Below, one piece after another: positions 45,868 to 57,544 of a DNA stretch of 64,000 nt. Positions within the stretch are counted from its first letter, which is position 1, and each line of letters starts with the position of its first letter. Origin of the DNA: Trissonchulus latispiculum (lineage: Eukaryota; Nematoda; Enoplea; Enoplida; Ironidae); assembly GCA_030248195.1 (NCBI GenBank), contig JASAND010024090.1:43626-107625 (forward strand), written 5' to 3'. Both the position numbers and the translations under genes were made by a program. The notes under the pieces are model-generated. The model made no database searches and had not been told where the DNA came from. It saw only the letters and a program-made list of their open reading frames with translations.

Positions 45868-45959
45868 AAAACTAGTACCTATGGGCATATGGCTGGCGCT
45901 CTGCATAGTTTTAGTACGTCATAATTGGTTTCACATAGTTACGAGTCACTCATGCACAT

Positions 45960-46207
45960 TAGAGTTGTTGACCGGTTTAATTTGTTGTTGTTCTGGTTTA
46001 ATGCTAAAAATTTTGCAAAATACACGAAAAATAGGGCAAAAATGGGACCGCCCGGCCTTTTTTGACCCGCCGGCCGGCCTGTTTAACCCGGCCGGCTGGC
46101 CGGCCGGCCGAGTTCACAAGCCCGGCCGGCCGGGTCCGGCCGGCCGAGTCAAAAAAACCGGCCGGGTACGGCCTGCCGAGTAACAAACCGGCCGGGCAAC
46201 AATACTA
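45960..46207. mobile_element. hAT-like MITE with CCGGCC runs (248 bp)
   Basis: Ends TAGAGTTGTTGACCGGTTT and AAACCGGCCGGGCAACAATACTA; flanks ATGCACAT and ATACACAT are an 8-bp duplication with one mismatch. The right two thirds are GGCCGGCC-rich. Confidence 0.75.
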
Positions 46208-46319
46208 ATACACATAGCCGTCGTATTCACAGAAAGTTTATAATAGTTTTTGACAGATTAGATTTGGGTTAAAATTGTTTTCTGGAACGGTTTGTGAACA
46301 TAAGAAGCACGACCCTTAA

Positions 46320-47325
46320 GGTGCTGGTTTCCTTTCGGGTATTTTTGACTCCTACGGCTTTAATCCTTTACGCAAAGGGCTAAAACTTACGAAATAACCT
46401 ATTTCCGTGCTCTTTAACCTTTTAGGACCAGTCCCGTATTCTTAGGCCAAAAGATAAGAAAGTTTTGGTTTTTGGCTTTAAGCTCCCAGTAGGTAGACAA
46501 GACACGGGATTGGTTGGCATGGCTGGAAAGAGGACTCGAAAATGAACATTTTTGCTCTTACAACCTTTGAGCTATCTCCAGTGGTTAAGTCAGTATAAGC
46601 AAAAAACTGTTTTTAGGGTCAAAAAATGGCCATTTTCGAGGAAATCAGTTTTTTCAAAATTATTGCCACGTGTTAAGGACGAAATTGGCTTAGTTATACT
46701 CAATCGATACATCGTCCAAATGCACATTTTATGAATGCCTAATAGCTGGGCTTTATTGCTTTCAGCTAGAGATTTGGCCGAAAAACCATTTTGGCAAAAC
46801 TGCGATTATTTTGTTTCGAACATCGATTTCTCAAAAACTACTCGACGAATTCCGGAGATTTTCGGCAGAATCAAAATTCGCACTTCTGCGGAGGGACGTT
46901 TTTCTTGGTTTGGGCTAAAACATCTCCAGTTGCGAGAAAACTGACTTCAAAGTTGCGAAATTTCGTGTCGCCGCACATTTGCCGGATTTTCTGGAGTATT
47001 GAGGCTTGTTGAGCCAAATCCAAAAAAACGTCCCTCGGCCCAATCTCCTTTGCATGATAGCACAAGAAAAAATTTTGGCCGTTTCTTCAGTTTTGAGAAA
47101 TCGATGTTCAAAAATGTTTGGTCTATATTCATCCTGTTAGATGTCAGAACCGCTGAAGATTTCTGCCATTTTTTGCTAATTTTGCCAGTTTCGTAAGCTC
47201 CTGTGAATCTACAGATAATAAGCTTTAAAACGATGTATAAAGCTCTTTCTATCTTCCAAAATTGCGAAAGTTAGAGCGTTTCAAAAAATCATCACAAAAG
47301 CACTGCACAAAAGGATACCACCACC
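46320..47325. mobile_element. TTAA-flanked MITE, copy 1 (1,006 bp)
   Basis: Flanked by TTAA (46316-46319 and 47326-47329). Terminal repeats GGTGCTGGTTTCCTTT and AAAGGATACCACCACC. The interior is itself partly palindromic: ACATCGATTTCTCAAAAAC (~46819) is inverted near 47090. A second copy is at 52960. TTAA target sites are typical of piggyBac-type elements, but the terminal bases GGTG differ from the common CCY start. Short frames inside are arm sequence. Confidence 0.85.
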
Positions 47326-47329
47326 TTAA

Positions 47330-49095
47330 GCTACACCTGCTAGTGCTTAAACTTTCGTAATAGTATCTGATGTGCCACTTATGCTTGTAGCCCTTCGGTG
47401 TGCTAAATCAATGTCTAAATTAATTGACAATGGCCAAATACCAAGAACTTTTGAAAGATTGCAAAAAGACATGGGTCACTACCCACCAAGTCAGTTCGTG
47501 TCACTTTTGGACCAAGGCAGCGTATCAAGAGCTTGCACCCGGTCTGATCAGGTCATTCAGATTTACCACTATATTTGAAAACTTTTACTGTTAAAAACAT
47601 TAAAAAATAGTGGGCTATAGTGAGTAGAGATGCACTGGGGACGCTACTACTGAGACCGGGGCCGGGACCTCATCGTGGTCCCGGTCAGGGCATAGGAATC
47701 CAAATCTAAAATTTTATTAAATATTCAAATTGTGCAATATTTCTAAAATTACATACCATTATTGTTTCCATTCCAACCGGTGAGAAAATTAAGGTTTGTA
47801 ATAACTTAATCTATTCTTGCCTTACGCACATAGGATAACGGGGGGGGGAATGTGGGGTGCAGACCCTCCACAGACCGGCAAAAAGCGTAGACCCTCTCGT
47901 CCAGTAGACCCCTTAGCGATTTTTACCAAAAGTTGCTAATGTTTAGCAAATTTTAGCGATTTTTAAAAAATTCTTTAAAATAGCTAAAAATCTTCATTTT
48001 TTACTTATCTTGGCCAAAAATGTTAAAAATTTGCAAGTTTTTGTCAGCGCAGTCAAAAACGGTTAAAAATATTGAGTACTAAAGAGTTCAAATGGGGGAT
48101 GGCAATTTTTGCAAATTTTTGGGCAGACCCCCTAAAAACTGATATTTTTGAGGGGTAGACCCTTTAGCAGGGTTGGAGTAGACCCCCCAGAATTGGACCC
48201 CGTCTTAATGTATGCTTACGAAAACTTTAAATTCTGGTCAGAAAAAATGTCAACAATTTACATGATTTCGCTAAAATGTTGGGCCAGGTCGGAACAGAGG
48301 CTTCAGAACCACCGGGGCCAAAATGCAAAGAACCGAAACTCCTGAAGTCGGACGTAAAAGAGGCAGGAGTATCTTAGAAGTTCAGCATCAATTAGGATAG
48401 TAAGTAAATTGACTTTGGCGGGGCTCTAAGCAAGGCCTTCTGACCTGCAGGCAGATTTCCTCGTGCCACCAGCACCGATTACCTCACATGAACAGCAGAT
48501 CAACTTCTTCAATCAAATTCCTGCGCTGTGCCTAATTCCCTGACAGAACAATGGCGAAGTTGGAATGACTGTTGTAATCAAGGACAAACTGGAGATCCAA
48601 CTATTCAAATTAACATATATACTGGCATCACTGACGATTTTCGGATCGTCTCCTCCCCCATTTGATCTCCTTAGTGCTCAATATTTTTTAACCGTTTTTG
48701 ACTATGCTGAAGAGAAAAATTACGCTGCATAAAGACGATCATACCGATACAAAATTTGTGTTCGATTGGCCTATTTTTTTTCTAAATTTTGAGCACTCCC
48801 TACGGCCTACGGGGTCCAATGGGAACGGCCTCAAACTTTCTTTCTTACGCTAATATCTTACGGGAAACGCTAATACAACCGGACTGTTTGAGCTTGCTTT
48901 GCGAAGGGACGCCTTTGGCAGTTTAGGAGCAGGGCTTTAAGACATCACATCGAAAAGCTTCACTTTTTTCTTTGTCAATTATTTGTTTTCCTATCACAGA
49001 ACACACGAACTCTAACCCCACACACGTTTGATAAAAATATCCAGACTTAAAACAAATGTTTAATATCAATAAGGCAACAAACTGGCAGAAACATG
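47330..49095. other. Intergenic DNA, GC-run remnants, no gene recognised
   Basis: Contains a CCGGGGCCGGGACC patch (47658-47690) and a stretch of GTAGACCCCC-type repeats around an AT core (47845-48200) that looks like a decayed poly-G/C element. The frames at 47372 (68 codons) and 48923 (71 codons) have no recognisable domain. Confidence 0.4.
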
Positions 49096-49600
49096 GCAAT
49101 ACCGGTGTTTTCCCGTTACAGAAACCGTCCCGCTGCACACACCAACAGTGCCGCTACACAAACCAAAAGTGCCGTTACACAAACCAAAAGTGCCGTTACA
49201 CAAACCATTAACCTGTATTGTTTCAGCGCTCTAGCGACAAAAATTTTATGTGTATGCTGAAATATCATCAATTGAACGTAATATTACGTAATGTTAAAGT
49301 CGTTGAAGTTGAATTGGCTTTAATTTCATACAAAACGCAACTGAACCGACTTTAACCCTGTTTCATTCAGGGGTCGATTCAATTAAAGTCGTTAAATTTA
49401 CGGTTGTTGAGGAATTTCACCACAAGGCTCAGGTCCAAATGAAGTTTTAAATATAGGTGTTTTAAAAGTTATCATAGTTTCTCGTGCGCCAAAATCTCCC
49501 GATAAACTTTATTGAATTTGGACGATAAATTATTATTGAATAAATAAAATTATTGCCCAAATTTAAAGTGTGTCAATGTGGAATTATAACTGTAGTTTAA

Positions 49601-50132
49601 CACCTTGACCGCCATGTGACCCATATTGGGTCACACTAAACTATTACCTGTGGGCCACGTGACCCATATTGACTTCTATTGAAGTCCAAAACACTGGCGC
49701 AGAGTTATTACAATCAAACTTGCGTGCTGGCCTGACAGTAAAGTTTTCAGTGAGACATATGGGACCGAAAAAGCTGATTTTCACAGATTTTCATATTTCA
49801 CAGTTGTGAACAATTAAAACAAAATTTTTGGCATAGTAAGTTTTAGTTTTACATAAAAATGAACAATAAACATAAATAAATAAGCTAAACGATAATATAT
49901 ACCGAAAATAAGCGTGAACCAGTTGAGTCGTCAAGTGCAGACTGCATAGTTATTACCTGGGGGCCATGTGACCCATATTGGGTCACACCACGTAAACCTC
50001 AGATTTGAGTGTCTATGATATCAGGGAATCTATCTGACCTTTTGACATAAGTATAATAAAACGGTTTTTGCAAAAACTGAGTTTCCGCCTACGTGTTATG
50101 TTACATAAGCTCTAATACCGGCAGTCAATGTG
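49601..50132. mobile_element. TTAA-flanked MITE with GTGACCCATATTGGGTCAC palindromes
   Basis: Flanked by TTAA (49597-49600, 50133-50136). Ends CACCTTGACCGCC and GGCAGTCAATGTG pair with two mismatches. The palindrome TGTGACCCATATTGGGTCACA occurs near both ends (49616 and ~49968), with a half copy at ~49658. TTAA plus repeated inner palindromes resembles piggyBac-type ends. 532 bp, non-coding. Confidence 0.82.
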
Positions 50133-50239
50133 TTAAACCTAAATTTCTTAATTAGTTTTAAATGTTTATAATTGACGTTGTATCAGTTTGCTTACAGTTA
50201 AATGTAAGCTTTCAGTTTCCCTTAAATGTATGTAAATGT

Positions 50240-50938
50240 AAATCTTTCCCATTATATTTCCCCCCACAGCTCCGAAGAAGTACCGAAGAAGCACAACTTG
50301 ACTGATTGAGTCGAAATTTAATGGAGGTAGGTTTTCGGACCTGCTGATTTCAAAAATGCAGAAAATTTTAAATTTTTAAAAAAATTTTAAATTTTTAAAA
50401 ATTTTTAAATTTTTAAAAATTTTTTAAAAATTTTAGTTTGGTAAAGGAGGACCAAGTGGAACCGAAAAATTTTTTGAAAAAAAATTTTGCTGAAAACTTG
50501 CTCACAGGGGTTTGTTTTCTGGATCACGAATCTGAAATAAGTTTTTCGATTCAGCTTTTAGTTAGTTTAATATAGTTTTTCGATTCAGCTTTTAGTTAGC
50601 TTAATATAAAGCTAAAGTTTTAAGCTTAAGATGTAAGCTTATCCTGAGCTAACGAAAGGCTGAATCGAAAAACTGATTTCAGAGTCGTGATCAGCGCCTC
50701 AGAAAACCCCTGTCAGCAAGTTTTCAGCAAAATTTTTTCGAAAATCGGCTCCCCTTGGTCCCCCCTTACCAAACTAAAATTTTAAAATTTTTCAAAATTT
50801 TTTAAAAATTTTAAAATTTTTGCATTTTTGAAATCAGCAGGTCCGAAAACCTACCTCCACCAAATTTCAACTCAACCAGCCAAGTTGTGCTTCTTCGGTA
50901 CTTCTTCGGAGCTGTGGGGGGAATAATGGGAAAGACCC
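50240..50938. mobile_element. Palindromic MITE related to 45290 (about 699 bp)
   Basis: CCCCCCACAGCTCCGAAGAAG at the left and its inverse at the right; the right end closes ...AAAGACCC like the element at 45290. The arms contain GAGGACCAAGTGGAACCGAAAAA and long TTTTTAAAAATTTT runs. No clean target duplication: the left end appears changed. It is nested in the element at 49104. Confidence 0.75.
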
Positions 50939-51300
50939 GAAAAATCTACTTACCATTGTGAAAAAATGATTGTTACTTCCTAGTGTTTAGAGGTATGATG
51001 TTTGTATAAATGGCATAGACGGTTTGTGTAACAGGAAAAACGGTTTGTGTAGTGGGAAAACCGGTTTGTGTAACGAGACTCAAGGTTTGTGTAACGGCAC
51101 TAAAGTTTGTGTAGTGGAACCTGTCAACGGCACCACATCGCAATACCAGATCATATACATATATCCGAACAAGAAGTAAAACATAACAGCCGCAGTTTTC
51201 CATTAACAATCAGAGCCAATAAAAGCAAAGAACTCATACGTATCCACAAAAATGCTTGTAAATTTATCGGCGATACTAAGGCAGACGCACACCTGTGAGT

Positions 51301-51825
51301 AACTTACGCAAAACTATAATCGATTTAGTTGAAATTTGGTATGGATGCATTTGAACACATTTCTGATCGATCTGCAGCAACATTTTAACATTTTAAAAAT
51401 TTTAAATTTAGTTTTCCAAGGGGGGACCAAGGGGAACCAAAAAATGTTTTGTCTCCAATTTTACTAAAAAGCTGCATACAGGGGTTTTCTTGATCGCTGA
51501 ACACGAATCTGAAAACCGTTTTTCAATCTAGCTCTGCGTTAGCTAGAAATAAGCTAAAGTTGTAAGCTTAACGTTTAAGCTTATATTTAGCTAACAAAAG
51601 TTGGATAGAAAAGCGGTTTTCAGATTCGTCTTTGTTGCAAAACCCCTGTATATCTTTTTAGCGAATTTGGCGACAAATCATTTTTTTTAATTCCCCTTAG
51701 TCCCCCCCCTTGGAAAACTTAAAAATTTCTTTTTAAAATTTTTAAATTTTCAGCATCGATCAGAAAATGCGTTCAAATGCATCCATACCAAATTTGAATT
51801 AAATCGGTTAAGTTTTGCGAGACCC
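51301..51825. mobile_element. Palindromic MITE related to 45290 (about 525 bp)
   Basis: ATTTGGTATGGATGCATTTG (~51333) is inverted near 51770; AAGGGGGGACCAAGGGGAACC (51418) is inverted near 51700. The right end closes GCGAGACCC. The centre is AGCTAAAGTTGTAAGCTTAA-type sequence as in 45290. No target duplication was found. Confidence 0.75.
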
Positions 51826-52077
51826 ACTTTTAGTGTGCACAATTGTGCGATCCTCCAATTTATCAGTTCACTGTACAGCACTGAACTTATCCTGTTACAA
51901 CCAGAAACATTAAATAGATAGCCCTCATAACTGCTGAATAATCTAACGGCGATTAAGTGGTCAACGAACCATTAATAATTAACATCAATATCAACCCATT
52001 GTCGTTAGCTGTTCTTCACTTGAGCAAATTCGGATCAAAGTCACAAAAACAGCACTTTATATGTTTTCACAAGTTAT
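51826..52077. other. Intergenic DNA, nothing recognised
   Basis: Short AT-rich stretch between two repeats without visible gene or element ends. Confidence 0.4.
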
Positions 52078-52607
52078 TGGAAACGCAGCTCTAGAACTAA
52101 ACTTAAAGTTGAAAATACGTGTGCATGTGCGGGGAGACATGGGCAAGACCTACGTCGAGAAACGTAGGCGTGGACACTGAAATTCTTGTCCACTTCCACC
52201 TCTGAGCCACACACAGTCCCACAGGCCAACATTGAGCTGTGATGGTTGAATTTTGATAAAAGTTTGTCAGAACATATGGGGTGTAAAACACACGGCTGAT
52301 TTATTTAAAGGTATATATTGAAAAAATTCAACAATTTCGAAAATAATAACTTTTCAAGCTTTAAAAATATTTTATAATAAAATAAAATTTTAAATTCCTA
52401 AGTTAGCGCGCACTAAAACAATATCCAGAAATTTTGTCAAAAACAATTCATCAGAGTGAAAGCTGAGCCTTGGTGGCTTCTATAAGGTATATATGTGTCC
52501 TACATCCAAAACGTGGAGGGCAATTTTGTATACTTATAGACTACAATTGCTAACTGTATGCAATCTAATCTAGTGCTAGTCCAAATGCGTTTGTTGCTAA
52601 ACAAAAG

Positions 52608-54236
52608 CAGGGGCGTAGGCAGGGGAGGGCCAGAAGGGAGAACCCCCCCCCCCGAACCCAATTTGCCCACCCCCGGAAAATTTGCGTTGTCGGGGAAAAT
52701 TTTATACAATTTTCGCGCCGTACGCACGAATTTTATTAACTCAGGAAAAACTTATTCGCACATCAAAATACACTGCTGTTTTCTAAAATTTTTACAAAAT
52801 TTGCTCTGAAAAAATAGGTTTCAATCCTGCCATATGCTACGTAAAAAGGTCTGGCTTTTAGCTGGAGGCTACGCTGGAAGCGAATTCTTAGAGGAATTTA
52901 AAATAGCACAAACCCTACATATTTATATATGCGATTTCATAACTATATACTCTTTTTAAGGTGCTGGTTTCCTTTCGAGTATTTTTGACTCATACGGCTT
53001 TAATCCTTTACGTACATGGCTAAAACTTTCGAAATAACCTGTTTCCGTGCTCTTTAACATTCTGGGACCACCCTCGTATTTTTAGGTCAAAACATAAGAA
53101 AGTTTTGGTTTTTGGCCTTAGGCTCCCAGTAGGTTAACAAGACACTAGGATTGGTTGTTATGGCTGGAAAGAGGACACGAAAATGAACATTTCTGATTTT
53201 ACAACCTTTGAGCTATCTCCAGTGGTTAAGTCTGTATAAGCGAAAAACTGTTTTTAGGGTCAAAAAATGGCCATTTTCGGGGAAATCAGTTTTTTCAAAT
53301 TTACAGCCACATCTTAAAGACAAGCTTGGCTTATTTATCGATGCAGCGTCTAAATGCCCATTTTATGAATGCCTATCAGTCGGAATTCATTGCTTTAAGC
53401 TGGAGATTTGGCCGAAAAACCATTTTGGCAAAACTGCGATTATTTTGTTTCGAACATCGATTTCTCAAAAAAAACTCGACGGATTCCGGAGACTTTTGGC
53501 AGAATTCAAATTCATACTTCTGCGGTGGGAAGTTTTTCTTGGTTTGAACTGAAACGTATCGAGTAGTAAGAAAACTCAATGCGAAGATGCGAAATTTCGT
53601 GTTACCGTGCATTTGGCTGATTTTCTCGACCGTTAACACCTGCTGAGCCAAATCCAGGAAAAAGTCCCTCGGCCCATATCTTTCATATGGCAGCACAAAA
53701 AGAACTTTTGGCCGATTCTTCAGTTTTGAGAAATCGATGTTCAAAAATGTTTGGTCTATATTCCGCCTGTCAAATGTCAGGATGTGAGAAAATTTTTGCA
53801 TTTTTTGCTGATTTTGCTAGTTTCGTGAGCTCACGTGAATGTAGAGATAATGAGCTTTAAAACTATGTATAAAGCTCCTTCCTACTCCCAAAAATGGGAA
53901 AGTTAGAGTTTCAAAAAATCACCACAAAAGCACTGCACAAAAGGATACCAGCAACTTAAACGTTTTCATTATGACTTTTATTGCAATTCACAAAAATTTC
54001 CCAGCTTCTGGGGGACTCTGCTCTCCCCAGACAACCGCGTATCTGCTACATTAAACATTATGCCTCTGAAAATTTCAACATGTTCAGTTTTCAAGCTTTA
54101 CGTTACATTACAACGCGTATAAATGATCCGGAAAAAGACTGAAACAAGCGAATAACAATTTTGAAAAACCAGGGTAGATGTTAAAACTTTTTGGATGTGC
54201 CCCCTCCCCCGAAACTTTTTTCTGCCTACGCCACTG
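52608..54236. mobile_element. hAT-like element with GGCGTAGGCAG termini (1,629 bp)
   Basis: Ends CAGGGGCGTAGGCAG and CTGCCTACGCCACTG; flanks AACAAAAG and AACAAAAC. The uninterrupted sites near 18787 and 55943 read AACAAAAC once. The subterminal region is C-rich. The TTAA element at 52960 is nested inside; without it ~630 bp remain. Confidence 0.88.
52960..53955. mobile_element. TTAA-flanked MITE, copy 2 (996 bp)
   Basis: Flanked by TTAA (52956-52959, 53956-53959); ends GGTGCTGGTTTCCTTT and AAAGGATACCAGCAAC. It matches the element at 46320 over its full length in the same orientation. The frames at 53208-53552 and 53376-53801 are repeat sequence. Confidence 0.88.
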
Positions 54237-55408
54237 AACAAAACTACCATTCTAATGTCACTTTTGATTACAGTTTGCTCCGGCTGATAAAACAAATACG
54301 TCGGTTCTCTTCTTCTGAAGAGGCTCCTTGCTATGTAGCAGACATTTCTAAAAGTTTCTTTACCGTAAGAACTGCTGTTTCATCTACGTCGACAATAATA
54401 AAGCCGAAGGTTTTTGACCAAAATTCAAAGTTCTATTTCAATAACGACAACAAAGTTGGAACAGGAGCAAGCTTAAAGAATGACAACAGGGACTATGCTA
54501 ATAACAGATACAGAATCGTGAATGGAACTGAACCAAGAAATAAGTTTACAAAAACACTCCATTCATAGCAATGATTACCTTCCTCCTTTTCGCGATAATA
54601 ATAATACGTAATGTATGCGCAACAAAAACTGAAACCAACTCAAATTGCAGTAAACACAAATAAGACAAAGAACATAATAGCTGCATGAAATAAAAACAAC
54701 TAGCTGCATGAAATAAAAACAAGGAAACAAGATACGACAGAAAAAACACAACAAAATTTAATACTTCCCCCATAACCATTAACATAATTACACTCTGGAT
54801 AGGCACCGTATATATAATGCACAGTATAGACAATACAACGATCAGTCAACCAATGCCGACAGAGGGCGCGGTGTACAAGAAACAAAAGACAAAATGTAAT
54901 AAGGTCACAGCGTGATCCATGTTGCTTTCCACTTTAGAGGATATAATACGATGACAAACACAAACACAACACATATGCCAAAACAGTCCACTGCCATCGA
55001 CTCGAATAATTGAACTTTCAGCTATTCAACGCCAGATCGTGGACCGCAGCTAAACTGATTTGGAGTGTCCTTTCCTCGCGAAAGCAACCGTAGGTGTGGC
55101 AATACAGGAAAAACAACCCACAATATCCTTCACAATTGTTCATATTTACATAACTAATAGAAAAGAAACAACGAGAATTGAATACATCGATTAGAGCAAA
55201 CCAGGCAGAATTCAAATTCGAGCACAATTAAGTTTTGGAGGTTCAGCAGGGCAAAATTATTATATACCTTCTTTCTCATTCTTTATGAAGAATAAAAATT
55301 ATATATCTACACAACACAGCTGTCCGACAGTCAACACACCAGTAAGAAGCCACCTCTACCTAATCTCGTAAAAAACCTCTAGTTACCTCTCCTCTCAACC
55401 TGAAGTTG

Positions 55409-56990
55409 CTGAAAACGCAGCTCTAAAACTAAAACTAAAGTTGAGAAATATATACGTGTACATGTGCGGGGAGACATGGGCAAGACCTACGTCGAGAAAC
55501 GTAGGCGTGGACACTGAAATTCTTGTCCACTTCCACCTCTGAGCCACACACAGTCCCACAGGCCAAAACTGAGCTGTGATGGTTGAATTTTGATAAAAGT
55601 TTGTCAGAACATATGATGAGGTTTAAAACACTCGGCTGATTTATTTGAAGGTATATATTGAAAAAATTTAACGATTTGGAAAATTCTAATTTTTCAAGCT
55701 TTAAAAATATAATTATAAAATTTTAAGTTCCTAAGTTAGCGCGCTCTAAAACAATATCCTGAAATTTTGCCAAAAAACGATTCATCAGAGTGAAAGCTGA
55801 ACCTTGGTGGCTTCCACAAGGTCAGTGTCCTACATCAAAAACGTGGAGAGCATGTTTTTATATTTAAAGGATATTATATATATAATTGCTAACTGTATCC
55901 TATCTAATATAGTGCTAGACCAATAATACGTTTGTTGCTTAACAAAACTACCATTCTAATGTCACTTTTTGATTCCTATTGGCTGATAAAACAGATACGA
56001 CGTCGGTTCTCTTCTTCTGAAGGGGCTCGATGCTATGTAGCAGACATTTCTAAAGGTTTCTTTGCCAGAAGAACTGCTGTTTCATCTGTATACAAAGCCG
56101 AAGGTTTTTGACCAAAATTCAAAGTACTATTTCAATAACAATGACAAAGATAGAACAGGAGCAAACTTAAAGATTGACAACAGAGACTATGCTAATAACA
56201 GATACAGAATCCTGAATGGATCTGGACCAAGAAATAAGTTCACAAAAATACTCCATTTATAGTAATGATTGCCTTCCTCCTTTCGCGATAGTAACAATAC
56301 GTAATCTAACTCAAATTGCAGTAAACACAAATGCGACAAAGAACATAATAGCTGCATGAAATAAAAACAACGAAACAAGATACGAAACGTAGTAAAACAA
56401 CACAACAAAATTTAATACTTCACCCCATAACCAACACAATTACACTCTGGATAGGCACCGTATATATAATGCACAGTATAGACAATACAAAGATCAGTCA
56501 ACCAATGCCGACAGAGGACGCGGTGTGACAAGAAACAAAAGACAAAATGTAGTTGTAACAAGAAACAAAAGACAAAATGTAGTAAGGTCACAGGTCACAC
56601 CGTAATCAGTGTTAAAAAATCTTAATGGACCTTTCCACAAGGTTTTGAGCTTTCCACTTTAGAGGATATAATACGATGATAAACACATGCTATGATAAGC
56701 CAAAACAACCCACTGCCATCGCCTCGAGTAATTGAACATTCAGCTATTCAACACCAGATCGTGGACCGCAGCTAAATTGATATGGAGGGACCTTTCCTCC
56801 TGAAAGCAACATAGGTGTGGCAATACAAAAAACAGCCCACAATAACTATATCCTTCAAAATTGTTCATATAACAGACACAACGAGAATTGAATACATCGA
56901 TTTGAGTTAACCAGACAGAATTCAAATTCGAGCACAAGCCAAGATTGGAGGTTCAGAAGGCAACATTATTGCCTAAATTTTGCTAGTATA
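55409..56990 (+). repeat. Tandem duplication, unit 2
   Basis: Same order of landmarks as unit 1, without the 1.6-kb insertion: AACGCAGCTCTAAAACTAAA (55416), GAGCCACACACAGTCCCACA (55542), GTCACTTTTTGATTCC (55961). A 66-codon frame (56062-56262) retains NNRYRILNGSGPRNKFTKIL but is out of frame with its upstream part, so the coding potential is decayed. Confidence 0.8.
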
Positions 56991-57161
56991 TAACTGATCA
57001 TTTTTCGGAAAAATTTAATGCGTTCAGTTTAAATCCGTATATAAAACGCCTAAAACATTGGTAAATGTCTTTTTTGATGATGACTTAGCATTTTAGGCAA
57101 TCATCTGAGACCCCTCTATGCTGCCTCTCCGTAGACCACAAGCGGACAAGCAATACGACTA

Positions 57162-57483
57162 CAGGGTATTTTTAGAAATTTTTTTCCGGGGGGGGGGGGG
57201 AATGAGCCAAAAAATGGTATTTTTAGCGTATTTTGCATGGTGAAACGCAATCTCAAAAGTGCCAGGATTTAAGCTAAAAATAGCTATTTTCACGAAAAAG
57301 CCTACTGCGAAGCCGGAAATTTTTTGAAAATTGGCCATTTTGGGCATAAACTTGAGCCTCCAAAAAATCCCGAGGGGAAGCAAAAATCCCGAGAGGAGGC
57401 GATTTCGGGGGGTGAAGGCATTTTCGGGGGGAAGGTCAATTTCGGGGGGGACCCCCGCCCCACCCCCTGTGAAAAATACCCTG
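57162..57483. mobile_element. hAT-like poly-G/C MITE (322 bp)
   Basis: Ends CAGGGTATTTTTAGAAA and GTGAAAAATACCCTG. The interior has G-runs at both sides and a hairpin relative, GCGAAGCCGGAAATTTTT (~57308). The flanks TACGACTA and GCGCATGC do not match, so the target duplication is lost or this is not a simple insertion. Confidence 0.6.
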
Positions 57484-57544
57484 GCGCATGCAGTTAATAA
57501 TTGCAAGAGGTGTTGTGATAGCGTAACTGATTGCAAGTGATTGC

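Larger units (their letters stand above)
49104..51139. mobile_element. Element with inverted terminal tandem arrays (2,036 bp)
   Basis: A perfect 8-bp duplication GCAATACC lies at 49096-49103 and 51140-51147. The ends GGTGTTTTCCCGTT and the inverse of AACGGCACCACATC are 70% alike. Just inside them are tandem 19-21-bp repeats: ACACAAACCAAAAGTGCCGTT at the left (49140-49205), and the inverse GGTTTGTGTAACG at the right (51015-51115). Two other elements (49601, 50240) are nested in it. No transposase is visible. Confidence 0.82.
52078..55240 (+). repeat. Tandem duplication, unit 1 (with insertion)
   Basis: ACGCAGCTCTAGAACTAAAC, GGGGAGACATGGGCAAGACC and later landmarks recur in the same order in unit 2 (55409-56990). 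Once the 1.6-kb insertion (52608-54236) is removed, both units are ~1.5-1.6 kb. The 3' two thirds also match the repeat at 18705. An open frame ending at 54568 (RDYANNRYRIVNGTEPRNKF) has a related, shorter frame in unit 2. A 30-codon frame at 54570 starts with a hydrophobic stretch (MITFLLFAIIIIRNVCA) but is broken in the other copies. Confidence 0.8.

Noticed and set aside
49140..49205. Short regular repeats as a CRISPR array
   Set aside because: Units are continuous tandem repeats without unique spacers, they occur inverted at the other end of a transposon, and the context is eukaryotic.
53208..53801. 114- and 141-codon frames on opposite strands
   Set aside because: They lie inside the TTAA-flanked MITE at 52960, whose sister at 46320 has the frames broken differently.
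54546..54833. Hydrophobic 95-codon minus-strand frame, possible membrane protein
   Set aside because: Equivalent regions at 20916-21261 and 56187-56408 use different frames and endpoints; the hydrophobicity comes from AT-rich sequence.
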